Part shown: positions 43,699 through 55,239 of the stretch, piece by piece
How the letters are laid out: each line of letters begins with the position of its first letter
How positions within the stretch are numbered: position 1 is the first letter of the stretch
Source: Ignelater luminosus
Lineage: Eukaryota; Arthropoda; Insecta; Coleoptera; Elateridae
Reading direction: 5' to 3'
Assembly (NCBI GenBank): GCA_011009095.1
Contig: VTPC01091008.1
Location: 1-64,000 of the forward strand
Length of the DNA: 64,000 nt
Translations under genes and position numbers: made by a program
Notes under the pieces: generated by a model
Told to the model about the DNA's origin: nothing
The model's database searches: none
Seen by the model: only the letters and a program-made list of their open reading frames with translations

Positions 43699-46289
43699 AT
43701 GAATTTTAGGTAGTATTAAATAATTATAAAATATTAGATATGTAAAAATCGTTTATTTTTTCTGTTTCCATAGGGTACCTTTATTTATCATAGGACTTTT
43801 CTTACTAACACTGAAGATAATAAATGCACGTGAGTAGAAATTCTAAGCCTCTCTGTAGATGTATTCTTTCCCTATTATTTTTAGTTACAACACCAGGAGT
43901 ATGCACAACAATACCATGTCTTCATGCCGCCTCAAAAATCTACCAATACATAAATCCTAACGTAGATCCGTGTGATAATTTCTATGAGTTTGCTTGCGGA
44001 ACGTTCCTACAAAATGCTCATGGCAATAAGCGTTTACAATTTGAAACACAGTTACGGCACCACAATCTAGACGAGTTGCTCGAATTATACAGAGAGGAAA
44101 TAAAAGAAGACGACCATAAAGTAGTGAAAATTGCCAAAAAATTGTATAATGGCTGCTTCAACCAACCTCAGATTGAACAAAATGCCCTGAAAACACTTAG
44201 AAAGGTATTCGAACAAGTTGGAGGTTGGCCTCTTCTGGAAGGATCAAAATGGAAAGAGGAAAACTTCGATTGGATAAATGCAACATATAAACTTAGAGAT
44301 CTTGGATATCATTCTGGAGTTTTTGTAAATCTAGCCTCCACGTATATTGCGGAGAAACATCATCACTTGCTCGAGGTAAAAACTTCGATTATGTGTTTCT
44401 ATTAGAAAGAAAACGAAGCTCTTTTAGGTAACGTATGGTGACTATCCTTATGAAGACCTCCAAGCTATGACCGAAATAGTAATGAGATTTGAACCAGAAA
44501 GTAAGGAAGATGTATTAAAGGAATTAGAAAGTGCTTACCAACTGTCAAAGACAATTGAACAGGTACTATTTAATTAATTTTATTGGTTTTGCACCTGATT
44601 TAATAAACCATCATGCAAGTAACACTGTATTTTTCGTATCAATTACCATTATTGTTAAAGTGATTTTTATTGAACACGTCATCTACAGATGTGGATGGAT
44701 ACGACTTTTAAAGACGAAGTGTCAACAGTAGAAAAACTGCAAGAACAAGTGCCCGCTGTGGATTGGCTAGAATATATTAACCATATTGCCGGACCTATTG
44801 TTCAACTTACTAAAGACGATAAAGTATCAGTCTTAATGCGGTATTTACAACAACTAACGGAACTAATTACTAGAATCCCAAAAAGGTAGACTTAATCTTG
44901 TTTTGTTAGCTGTAAGAAATTACATAAACACAGGTTTCAGGGATTTAGCTAATCTTATGATGTGGAAAGTAATGAAAGCCGTTCTTCCGTACTTCAATGA
45001 CCACATCAATCCTCACATTGGACGTGATGTGTGCCAAACTCGTGCAACATTTTGTGCTTTAACAATAGAGGATTTGTAATATTATGCTTTGCTAGAAATT
45101 ATAGTATGTATTTATACTTCAAATTTGTGTTACAGGTTCTTCCCTAGCCCAATAGAAGTAATATATAACAGAAAGTATCTTTCTAGAGAGAAAAAGAATA
45201 AAATCGAAGAAATGGCAAAGGCTATGAAAACGGTATTTGTAGAAATGATTAATGATGCAGAATGGTTGACTGTAGCAGGCAAAAAAGAAATGTTACAAAA
45301 TTTTAATACGTTAAGAATTCAAATCGGTTTACCTGGGGATTACTTTGACGATAAAATATTCGATTATGCAGATGTTGATTTGGTAATAGAATATACAGCT
45401 TAAAGGATTAAGCTACAAATGATATGTGTAAAAATGAATTTTAGGTCGATGTTGAAAATGGCACCTTCTTTGATTTATTAGCAAGAGCAAAAAGAAATTT
45501 AAAAGCATCCGAGTATAGGTTAGTTAAAAAATCCGAAGATAATCTTCCAGTATTGTACTATACCTTGGCAAACAATGAAGGATATCGTTATTCAGATAAC
45601 ACCATTTGTACGTTATGTTTATATAATGTTAATGTTAAAAAATGTCTAATTTATATTGATCGAATTTTAGATGTACCTGTTGATAGAACTAGAAATATGG
45701 TCTATGACGAAAGTAGACCTGAATACATAAATTATGGAATTATGGGAACGATCTTTGGAACCTATGCAAGAGAGCTACTTTGTGTTAAATGTTTAGAAAA
45801 TTACTCAGCAAAAGATGGAGAACTCGTAGACATCAAACGTGAATGTGTGCGAAAAAGGTGGGGCAGTATCGAAATCGAGGATTGGGATGTGAGTGCTCAG
45901 ATAAATATCACTCAACTCAATAATTCTTAGAGTCAAATGAATTTAGTATTTACCTTACATTACAGGTGAATGAAGTTTTAGCTACAAACGTCGCTCAACA
46001 GGTAGCTTATGAAGCGTATCAGAAATATGTAGAGACAAACGGAGAGGAACAGAGATTGATGTCTGTAGATTACACACCGAACCAGTTGTTCTGGATTTCA
46101 ACTGTAGTTAGACACTGTCGTCCCATTGGTCCAGCTGATTATTGGGAAGTTGATTATGACAAGGATATGGATAAAAAATCAGTGTACAAAGTAAATAATC
46201 CAATAAGCTGGAATCATAAATTCCTGGAAGACTTCAAATGTTCGGAAACATCTAGAATGAAACCTGCAGATAATTGCAAAGTGTTTTAG
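43699..46289 (+). CDS. Secreted M13 (neprilysin-like) protein lacking the zinc site
   Basis: Ten exons: 43699-43709, 43774-43829, 43885-44375, 44428-44562, 44689-44885, 44941-45075, 45136-45382, 45445-45607, 45671-45888, 45966-46289. All nine introns are GT-AG, and the joined 1977 nt has no stop before TAG (658 codons). Residues 1-22 (MNFRVPLFIIGLFLLTLKII...) are a signal peptide with no later membrane segment. The M13 N-domain motif DPCDNFYEFACG is at 50-61. The C-terminal domain has NYG at 499-501 and ends NCKVF, as M13 proteins do. Where HExxH should stand the protein reads TYARE (509-513). About 20 residues of that region are shorter than usual, and the ExxxD motif reads EVLAT (554-558). 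It should fold like neprilysin but not cleave peptides. Insect Nepl paralogues with lost active sites are known, and a binding or decoy role is an inference. Confidence 0.9.
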
Positions 46290-46347
46290 ATAATATTTTA
46301 TTAAGAAAGTGTCAACCAATGTTTTGCATTATTGCTAAATAGACTTC

Positions 46348-46353
46348 AATAAA
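46348..46353 (+). terminator. Poly(A) signal of the M13 gene
   Basis: AATAAA 59 bp after the stop codon, with a GT/T-rich stretch at 46371-46383 that suits cleavage at about 46365. Confidence 0.7.
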
Positions 46354-46600
46354 AATGGCTAAATATTATTGTCGGGTTTTTTTTGCATTCTTAAATAAAA
46401 AAGAATTTCTTGATTACCTGTATCCACAAAAGAGAAGAGGATGGTTCTTCTAGGAACTACCATACGAGACCTACATCAGTTTATTTTTTTATAAGTAGTA
46501 GTAGCTACAAAGCTTTTAAAGGGATGCTTTTGTAAAATTTGAAACGATAGAAATTTAGTTCTATAATCTCTTGGATTATTTTAATTTTCTTTGAAAGTAG

Positions 46601-47101
46601 TAAAATCCTGTCATCTGTTTCTGTGTTGGTTTTTCCTTGTATCCAATAACAAAGAAAGTGATTAGAAGAAGAAGATGCATAAATACATGAATAGTATCAA
46701 TCGGTATGTTTCTTGACTAGATACTGAAGACGTTCCTTTAATTTTAGTTTCTATTTTGTAAAAAGATATAAATATATTTTTACATTCAGCTTTCTAACGA
46801 CAGCTAGCAATCACCCAGACTTGAGAAAGATCTGATTGAATTAAATGTCCTAATATAAAATTGAATCATTGAACTTAAATTATACCATTTATTAGACTAT
46901 GAAATATGATACTGTTAGATTTTAAAAATAAATATAAATTTTGATGTAAATTAAAATTAAAGGGTTTTCCCCAGTATCTAGTCAAGAACCAGACTGACCC
47001 AGACTATCCGTGCATTTACGCATGTGTCCCTTCCTTGTAATCTCTTTTTTTGCTATTGGATACCAGGAAGGACCAACACAGAAACAGATGACACGTTTTT
47101 A
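46601..47101. mobile_element. 500-bp MITE with ~130-bp TIRs
   Basis: The left arm TGTCATCTGTTTCTGTGTTG and its complement at 47076-47095 start two arms that match for about 130 bp, through TTGGATACCA/TATCCAATA and TTCTTGACTAGATACTG. There is no coding content, and outer ends are fuzzy (TAAAA on both sides). It lies 250 bp behind the M13 gene. Confidence 0.8.
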
Positions 47102-48364
47102 TTGGAATATTCATAGTAAATAGCAATATTTAAAACTAAATCTAACAATTCCATATGCAGAATTTTTTTCTTATTCGCTTGATTAAAGGGAAAATACCAT
47201 TTCATTGTAGAAAAATAAAAAGTGATTTGTGCAGGCGTAACTATAAAATTTTTTTGATTTCGTAGGATTGTACCTTCGAGTCATTAATATACCGTTTCTA
47301 AATTTCGTTTCTCTACCTTTCAAAATAAGGCTTATTGTAGGAGTGAATATGTGACCTGGACACAAGCATTGTAACTTGGCAGATAGAGGGAATATATCTT
47401 AATACTAGAAAAGTCGACTGGGCAAACAATCTTCATATCCTTAACTGCAACCCTTCGAAAGAGCCTGAACGGTTTCCACATAACTTCTTAGGACTGCTGT
47501 TCTATTCTGCTGATTGACAGGACATAATCAAAAACATTTCTTTATTACACACACCCTACGTGTACTGTTTTATAATGAAACATATGGCGAGTGATAGTTA
47601 ACTTTACATGCTCTGGAGTTACTTCATATTCTTAAACTGCTTGGTTTTCCTACAGTTTCATATTTCTACTACACCCTATTATGTTCATTTTCACAGTGAA
47701 AAAAGTTAGATAAGACGACGCAAAACTAAAGAACTATTGGAGATTCGTAGTCGTACATAAAGTGCTATGGTTAGGAACTTTTCCGTAGTGAAAATGGTAC
47801 AAACCAGCAGAAAACAAACAGGAACCATCAAGTATGCCTGTTAGATGTGATCTTGTTGAATAGAATGCTTGATGTACTAAGAACCTGTTTCCATTCCTGT
47901 TACTTGCAATTAATCGTTTGTTCTTTATAGTTTTACCATCATCAGTTTGTATACCTATATAAAAAGAAAGAATAATATTTTAATTTACGAAACACTCAAT
48001 ATTGTATTTTTCCAAATATTAATAAATAGCCAGGGTATGGTCTGCACATGTTTAAATTACGAATCCAAATTCCATTCAGAAAAATGTTTTATTATTTTTC
48101 GGTAAGTAAAATAGGTTGTAAATTATGGGATATGAAAGAATTGTCAATACAAAAGAAACTGTAATACGATAATGCACTTCTGGGCACACCCTAATTGTGT
48201 TTCCTAGAAATCTATAAACTGAAAACTGTTAGTTTCTTAAAGGAAAAGTTTAGATTCCTCGGTGTTAATTAACACTTGGTGTCGGATTAGGTGATTTGTA
48301 TTAACATTCATTTTGTTTGTTTGTGCGGTTACTAAACTACTTGCTCTATTTTTTAATTTTTTAA
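47102..48364. other. Unassigned spacer
   Basis: No domain, RNA or repeat terminus is recognised in this stretch. The 60-codon ORF at 47183-47365 looks fortuitous. Confidence 0.3.
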
Positions 48365-48660
48365 ATAATGCCTAATAAGGAGTGTATTTAGGCGGCAGAC
48401 AACATCGAAAATTACTGGAAGATAGACAAGACAAAATTAAAAAGTTACCAAAACTTGACGTTTTTCTAAATCCGTTATCGTCTGCAAATTTAGACGGCAA
48501 AAGTTTTTTTAACACATCTAAATGCAAATAGATTTAAAAATTAGAAATATTTTAGAGCCCGAACCAGAACCTTTATGTTCTCAATCTACCGACAATTTAC
48601 ATTTAGACCCTATTAAATGAGGTAACGTTAGCACACAATTTTTTTATTAATTTAATTATA
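48365..48660 (+). pseudogene. hAT-type transposase N-terminus
   Basis: MPNKECI is followed by a stop, then QHRKLLEDRQDKIKKLPKLD, VFLNPLSSANLDGKSFFN and, after further stops, EPEPLCSQSTDNLHLDPIK. A basic RK-rich start followed by KLPKLD/xFL is how TTF-finger hAT transposases begin. The finger itself and all later domains are missing. The relation to the hAT copy at 7.3 kb is unclear because the overlap is small. Confidence 0.5.
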
Positions 48661-48689
48661 TTGATAGGTACCGTTATTTTTAGGTAGAG

Positions 48690-49555
48690 AAAGGTGGTAA
48701 AACCGGGGAAAACACTCAAAGAGAATGTTTATCTGACAGTTCGTTATATCCTGTGGATAGCAATGAAGAGAATCAAAAGTTTGTTATATGGAACGTGTAA
48801 ACTGTGGGTATACACCATCTCTCATCACTGGGCCAAACAGGACATAAGATTTAACACGAAATGTAGGCCTAAATAATAGATGTTGACAAACACGAGGTTA
48901 AACGAGAGTAAAAGCAACGCAAACTCGAAAGTAAGCAGGATCGTGAATATTACATATGGATTTTACAGCTTTAACTAAGAACCTTTCAAAATGGACAGGA
49001 TAGCGATGTCAACCCTTTTCATGTTAAGCAAATGTAAGAGATTAAAGAGAGGAAAAAGATGAAATAGAATTAGATTGTTGGAAGTTATTTAAGATTTGAG
49101 ACTTCAAAAGAAGAGATGATCAAGATCACATTTTGTTTGACACATCTTGCATGCTTCAGAAAGAAGAATTCCAGTTTTACGAAGGTGAGCATTAATTTTG
49201 TTGTGTGCCGTTTTGTAGTGTTGATGTTTAAAGTATTTTCAAAAAAGTAATCTCGAAACTTGATGCATAATACAGTCATTTATTAAATTACAAAGATGTT
49301 GAGCGCCGACGTACAGTTTTGATTCAAAGGCGATCGCCATAAGGTTTCTTTTTGATAACTCTGTATTACTTTACTTTTTTATAATATAAAATGCATTGAA
49401 ACAAGATCTTAGCAAATCCACCCAAAATCTCAAAATTGTTTTTGAAAGGGATGTTTTAAAAAAGAAGTAAGCAAATTAAAAAAGGATCTTAACGTCTAGA
49501 ATAACAGTTTGTTTTTTCGCAGCAGAATAATTATTGCAAATGAAATAAACACAAT
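48690..49555. other. Unassigned spacer
   Basis: No recognisable features were found. Short ORFs of 60-64 codons lack motifs. Confidence 0.3.
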
Positions 49556-49561
49556 TACTTT

Positions 49562-50837
49562 CAGGGTTCAGAGTTAGTTACTTTTTTAACTAAAGGTTAC
49601 TTTTTCTTTGGTTTGTAACTTTTTGTTACTTTTTTCATATTCCAGTTACTTTTATTACTTTTTCAAAGAAAAAGGTTCTTTTTTGAACTATTTTCAAACG
49701 TAAAACGAAAAATTCTTAAAGTTGAACGGAAAAATATATTTGTCTTTAATACTGCTGCAACAGTTTGAATTTCTTCTTCTTTTTTTTGTTACAAGAACTG
49801 TGAAGTGTAATATATAAATGGTATTCTTGTTAAATTGAAAAATCTGAAATTGAAGGTATAAAAATTGTAAACGTGCTGCGCACATGAGATTTGAACAACT
49901 TACGAAAACAAAATTTTCAGATTTGTTGGTCAACAAAATACATCGGCGAGCAAAAAATCTAGGTCGCTTTGAAATTGCGATATTCTAAGCTTGTGTTTGC
50001 ATATTGTAAATCATTGTACTGGTAGGCTCTGAGTCATTAGTTTTTGGAGAAATGTTATCTGTGAGTATGGAGAAGACAAGGAGAAAGATATGCTCCAGTT
50101 TGTATTGACGAGCGACTTCCATTTGGCGGTGGGTCGGTCATGGTTTGGGCAGGAATCTCTTCACAAGCACACACAGAGTTGGTCTTTGTACAGAATGGCT
50201 TGCTGACAGCTCACAGGTACCTTACGGAAGTTCTAGAAGATCATATGATGCTTTTCATGGTCACTAAGATAATTCAAGACCTCACGTAGTGAAAGTTGTC
50301 AAAGAATATCTGGATGAGATGTGCATTAGGCTGTTTGATTGGCCAGCGCTCATGCTTTCCATTTCAATATTGACTACTAACAATTAATTACAATTGTCAA
50401 ATATAAACTTAGAACAGAAAATAACAAAAAAGCAACATAATTTCAAAGTGACCTAAATTGTTGCTCTCCACCAGTACTATCAACAAAAATAAATCATGGC
50501 CTACCCTACTGTTTGGTAATTTGAAACGGATAATGAGATTATAAATTAATTTAAAGTTAAACAGAATTTTGTATTATATTGGAGTCAATCATAGAAAGTG
50601 TTGTATATGCCTTGGGCCATAGGTGTATTTTCTGGTCTAAATTAATTTTGCAGACCAAAGTGTAACTGAGACTTATCTCGACTGGAAAACTACGTTTACA
50701 ACCCTTGATTTGTAAATAACTACATACACATTATTGTCAGGGTAGTTATGTATATGAAGGTTACTTTTCAGTTACTTTTTAAAAATGAAAAGTTACATTG
50801 TCAACTATTCTTTTGTAGAAAGTTGCTCTGAACCCTG
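49562..50837. mobile_element. CAGGGTT-ended non-autonomous DNA element
   Basis: The left end CAGGGTTCAGAGTTAGTTAC and the complement of CAGGGTTCAGAGCAACTTTC at the right are flanked by TACTTT on both sides (49556-49561, 50838-50843). Sub-terminal DNA at both ends is full of GTTACTTTTT repeats, a pattern usual for transposase binding sites. CAGGG ends point to hAT, but hAT duplications are 8 bp and only 6 are clear here. A Tc1 element is nested inside. No own transposase. Confidence 0.65.
49941..50474 (+). mobile_element. Internally deleted Tc1 element
   Basis: TA-flanked ends: CATCGGCGAGCAAAAAATCT at the left and the complement of CTGGTGGAGAGCAACAATTT at the right, with a shared GGTCGCTTTGAAATT block. 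The body keeps a piece of DD34E transposase: FGGGSVMVWAGISS, VFVQNGLLTAHRYLTEVLED, then in another frame DNSRPHVVKVVKEYLDE (second Asp) and FDWPA. The N-terminal domain and the final Glu region are missing. Confidence 0.75.
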
Positions 50838-50849
50838 TACTTTAAAGTA

Positions 50850-51890
50850 CCTACGTACTACAGGATACATATTAAAAGTATCTGCAGATCTAGTAAAAGT
50901 GCAGACGTTACAAAAACGAGCTCTAAAAAGACAAACGTAGACTAACAATAACTGAATCACTTAACTACTAGAATTCGTGCCTTTATGTTATAGACATAGT
51001 TTAAATAAAAGTTTATTCTATAAATTAATGTACTTTGCAATACCTTTGCAGACGTTCGAAACGATCATTATAAAATTTTGCTTTAATAAAAATATTCAAG
51101 TTTTAATTCATAGTCTTGTCCTTAATCAAGCGCTTTAATGAATGAATAATTAAGAATTTCAATGCATACCCACAAATGTATCACATTTATTTCATTCGTC
51201 CGTGTTTAGACTTATATCGGTATTACGGGTAACATAAATAATACCTTCTTTTGTTTTATAATGACCGCAATATCAGGAAGCCGTATGAAATACGTACGTC
51301 TATTTTATAATTTAATATTTTTCCTCTATTTAATCTACTGTAAACTGTAGTTTTAGGTTTGAAAAAATGCTGTTAAGCTTTTTTTACCCTCCTACAGCTA
51401 AGTGTATCTCCACCATAGAGTTATGAAACAAGGAGACAGCATCCAAATACCGAGCTTATAGGATGTTATGAAGCCGATGGACTGTGAGAAATTGGCAGCA
51501 TTTGTTATTGTTTTCAGTCAAGTGCATAATGCAATCCACGCGCTAAGCGTTATCAAAAATTACAAAAATACAAAAATATGGCTAAAGAAAATATTTTTTT
51601 GGAAAAAAATTGAAAGCTCAGTCCAGACACTAAAAAGCACTCACAACTTATTGAATAAGACAAAAACCATCTCGAAACATGACTTATTCTCATTAAACAT
51701 GCCACACCAAAAATTATAAAAATCGATTAAAGCCTACTATTTTTATACGCAAAACAAATTTTTCTTCAAAAAACTTTCACGCCTTATACCGACTTAACGA
51801 GACGATTTTGGATATAGGGAAGATGGGTTAAATCTTTGTATTTTTATCCCCACAGTCTGCAGTTAAGCTATGTTCCAGCTTTTTGGAGTC
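50850..51890. other. Unassigned AT-rich DNA
   Basis: The 83-codon plus-strand ORF at 51468-51719 has no recognised domain and no codon-bias signal that I can judge. Nothing else is visible. Confidence 0.3.
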
Positions 51891-51894
51891 GCTA

Positions 51895-52112
51895 TTAAAT
51901 CGCGGAAACCACAAACTCCGTTTTTAAAAACAACTTTATTTAGGTTTCCGAAGTTACACAATGATTAAGTTTATATAATAAAGACAGACCTTTGCCTATA
52001 TCTTATTATATTTAACTTGTCTAAGATTCGTTTAGACCAAGAATCAAACTATAACTTCGGAAACCTAAATAAAGTTGTTTTTAAAAACGGAGTTTGTGAT
52101 TTCCGCGATTTA
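51895..52112. repeat. Near-perfect 61-bp palindrome arms with 95-bp loop
   Basis: TTAAATCGCGGAAACCACAA at 51895 recurs inverted up to 52112 with about one mismatch in 61. The right arm is continuous with the Gypsy pol end next to it. The left arm must therefore be an inverted duplicate of the DNA just beyond the pol sequence. Confidence 0.85.
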
Positions 52113-52113
52113 A

Positions 52114-52560
52114 TTGGTGCAGTCGGTAGGATTGATTTTTACTCGCGAGAGAGCATGCGCGTTCGTATTGGTTTTGCCTTTTTTATAAATAATTTTATAA
52201 TCGTATTCTTCAAGTTTAAGTCGCCATCTTACTAACTTGGAATTTGGTTCTTTTAATGAAAATAACCATTGTAATGGCTTGTGATCGGTTATGATGTTAA
52301 ATTTTGTAGCATAAACATACGGTCGAAAGTATTTAACTGCCTAGACTATTGCTAGGAGTACTTTTTCAATTGTACTGTAATTGCACTCAGTTGGGTTTAA
52401 TGTACGACTTGCATATGCAATGAGTAAATCTTTGCCTATTGGACCTTGTGATAGCACTGCACCAATCGCATAATTTGATGCGTCGGTTGTTATGTTAAAG
52501 GGCTTTGAGAAGTCGGGGTATTGTAATATAGGATCGTTAGTTAATATATTTTTACAAGTT
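52114..52560 (-). pseudogene. Gypsy RNase H
   Basis: [53 protein letters not shown] and NSKLVRWRLKLEEYDYKI, then YKKGKTNTNA and LSRV, are the complete set of RNase H motifs (TDAS, [11 protein letters not shown] and TDH). One in-frame TAG stands after LLAIV. The frame ends at a stop inside the palindrome. Confidence 0.85.
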
Positions 52561-53915
52561 TCAAAACATTTTACGAATTCCGGAGTGTGTTTTATTTGTG
52601 TATTTTTTTTTCAGGCAATTAGTCATGGGTTTGGTCAGTTTTGAGAAGTTTTTTATGAATTTACGGTAATAACCGATGAGACCTAAAAACGATTTTATCT
52701 CTTTAGCTGTTCTAGGCATCGGGAATTTTCGAATGACTCCAATTTTTTTTGGATTTGGTTTGATACCGTTGGGTGTTAAGACGTGTCCTAACAATTCGAC
52801 GGTTTTACATAGAAATTACGATTTATCCAACTGAATTTTTAAACCTGCATCTTTCAATCTTGTTTAAGGCTTGAAATATGTTTCTGTAAGCTTGTTGAAA
52901 AGACAATGATATCGTCCATGTATACCAAACAGATTTTATTTTGTAATTCTTTTAAGATGTCATCCATTACACTCTGAAACGTAGCAGGCGCGTTCTTCAA
53001 CCCGAAAGGCATGCGTACGAACTCGTAGTGTCCGTTTTCAACATTGAAGGTGGTCTTAGGGATTGAATTGGGATGCATTTCAATTTGGTGAAATCCCGAA
53101 GCTAAGTCAAGTGTGGTGAAATAGTTACATCTACCTAATTTGTCTAGTAAATCTGTAATGTTGGGCAGCGGGTATCTGTCGTCAATCGTTTTTTCATTGA
53201 CTGTTTGGTAGTCTACAACAATTCGCCATTTTTGTTGTCCTCTAGCATCGAGCTTTTTAGGGACAATCCAAATGGGGGAACTCCATGGGGATTGACTCGG
53301 CCTTATTATTCTGTCGTCTAACATTTTATTAATTTGTTTTTGGACTTCTTGTTTATGTAAATACGGGTATCGGTATGATTTTGTGTGAATAGGGATGTCA
53401 TCAGTCGTTTTGATCTCGTGTTTTACTTTGTTTGTAAATGTTAATTGATGGGAGTTATGATGGAAAATTTCGGAAAACTGTTTTACTAGTTTTTCGAGAG
53501 CTGTTTTTTCTTCCGAGTTAAGATGGTCTACTCGCAAATCATCTATTGATATTGAATTTTCATCATGTACATCTGATCAAGTGATCATATCCTCAACGTG
53601 ATAACATTCAAAGTTATCGGGGTTAAAAGGTGTTCCGTACTGTTTGAGAAAGTCGAAATTTAAATTAACAATTTGGGTTTGTTTAGTTGGGTTTTCGATT
53701 TCAATTTTTGCTACTTGATTTTTCACTTTGGTAATACAAGCGGGGAATTCAATGGAATTTTGACTAAAAATTATGTCTTTGGTAATTATTTCCGCATTGT
53801 CTGGTAGGGAAGTTTTTATTTCTTTAAGAACAATGGACTCTGGGGGTATTTCTACCTTCTGTGTCTGGATGTCGGTTCTATATGAAAAGGGGATTTCTAG
53901 GTGTTTGTTGCACAA
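52561..53915 (-). pseudogene. Gypsy reverse transcriptase
   Basis: A 112-codon linker frame (53577-53915) precedes the RT frame (53537-52854). RT blocks are IIRPSQSPWSSPIWIVPKK, VVDYQTVNEKTIDDRYPLP, FTTLDLASGFHQIEMHP, VRMPFGLKNAPATFQSVMDD and LVYMDDIIVFS. All catalytic aspartates are present (TTLD, YMDD). A shift near 52854 leads to [15 protein letters not shown] and [20 protein letters not shown], the RT thumb. Confidence 0.9.
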
Positions 53916-54041
53916 TCTTTAAGTTTGAAAATTCATGGTTAGTCCTAATCGTCTCAAATTGCCTAGACCTAATATTACATCAAAATAATCATGAAAAGGA
54001 AATAGTATAAATTCGAAACTATCGCATATGTTGAATTCTTC

Positions 54042-54290
54042 TCAAAGTGGAATTTTGGCTTTGAAATGACTGAATTTTGTTCCGGCACAAGTAGAAATTG
54101 AAGTTCTTTTTCGAAAAATAGTATCGGGGAAATACTTTTCAGCTATATAGGGCCTTAACATAGAGCAATGACATCCTGTGTCTATTAGCAATTTTATTGG
54201 GATCTTAGAAAGTTGAATAAATGGGAGAGAATTGTTTAAATTGACATTATTTAAATCTACGACTCGAGGTTTTGATAAGGAACTTCGCAA
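54042..54290 (-). pseudogene. Gypsy aspartic protease
   Basis: LSKIPIKLLIDTGCHCSML contains the catalytic D-T-G. A short C-terminal flap region follows. The frame closes at a stop 80 codons on, before the linker to RT at 53915. The active site itself is intact. Confidence 0.75.
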
Positions 54291-55007
54291 AAATTTTGGT
54301 AGTCGAAGTTTTCATACGTTTCCTCATTGTATTGGGTTTGAATGTCAGAATAAGTTATATCGTCGTCATATTCTTCTTCTGTTATACAGAAAGGGTCAAG
54401 TGGAGTATTGTCTTCCGATTCTAATTGGGTTTCTGTGTTATATATAAAGTTCGATGGACCTAATGGGCGGAAGAAATTTCGTTGCATTGAAGGTTGTTTA
54501 ATTGAAGGGTTTTTAGAAGTGGTACTCATGGGTTCCGGTGGTCCTGTAGGTTTGTGGGAATTTTTTGGTGCAAATACGTTTTGGGTTTGCCAAATACTTG
54601 CCGATTAGTAGGGTATGTTCTGGTAACTTGTCTGGGTTGAATTGGAATAGGTTGTGATGGAAATCTTGAGCTTTGAATTAATGATTGATTAGACTGAAAT
54701 TGTGGCGGTTTATGGACTGGTGGTTGTTGAAAATTTGGTATTTTAGATTGCATGGGTATCTGTTGCGCTTGAGGAATGAATCTGGGGTTGGGAATGTTTG
54801 AGGTGTTTTGTGGTTTTGTAAGTTCATCTCTTTCTGATAGTGCGTGTATACGCGTTCATTATGAAAGTATCTAAGTACTAGGTCACTAGCTTCTGACAAA
54901 TCGCCTGGTTGTTTCAAGTCTTCGTTAACGTCAGTAAAATATTGTTTTAAAAGTTTATTTTCTAGCAACCAAAGACATGCCTTGCTTTCTTGAGATATTG
55001 CAGACAT
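54257..55007 (-). pseudogene. Gypsy gag, C-terminal part
   Basis: Three overlapping minus-strand frames follow each other: one with LLENKLLKQYFTDVNEDLKQ, a Gln/Pro-rich one (QPPVHKPPQFQSNQSLIQ), and an acidic one (TEEEYDDDITYSDIQTQYNE) that overlaps the protease frame. A Pro/Gln linker and acidic tail before the protease are usual in 17.6-type gag. No CCHC knuckle is visible. Confidence 0.55.
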
Positions 55008-55059
55008 AATTTCAGTGCAATTTTGTATATTTGCTCAAGTTTACGAAGACTAATTTCAA

Positions 55060-55230
55060 GTTTACGTAAGCCACCTTTGCAAGAGCTTCTTTTTCCTTTG
55101 GTAACATTATTATGGAAGGTCTTCCAGATCCTTGCAATTTTTTTGCGCCATAAACGAATACCATAAAGTGTGCTTTTTGCAATATTTAACAGTATAGGAC
55201 TTTTTTGTCCTTATGACTCCATACTTTTAA
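55060..55230 (-). pseudogene. Possible pogo/pipsqueak-type HTH fragment
   Basis: In two adjacent minus-strand frames I read NIAKSTLYGIRLWRKK, then KKLQGSGRPSIIMLPKEKEA. A helix-turn-helix with K/R-STL followed by a GRP hinge and an L-x-x-E-x-E-x-A helix fits the DNA-binding start of pogo/Tigger transposases. Only about 55 codons remain. Confidence 0.35.
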
Positions 55231-55239
55231 GAACAAAAC

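Larger units (their letters stand above)
52114..55010 (-). mobile_element. Gypsy (17.6-like) LTR retrotransposon, gag C-terminus to RNase H
   Basis: The minus-strand order is gag tail, protease, RT, RNase H, with changes of frame between them. The 5' part of gag and the whole integrase are missing. The RNase H end runs straight into the palindrome at 51895-52112. No LTR was found on either side. The copy looks younger than the Bel/Pao relic because long frames remain open. Confidence 0.85.

Noticed and set aside
44886-44909. A 24-bp intron ending TTGTTAG in the M13 gene
   Set aside because: Too short for splicing. The later acceptor TTTCAG at 44940 gives a normal 55-bp intron and keeps the frame.
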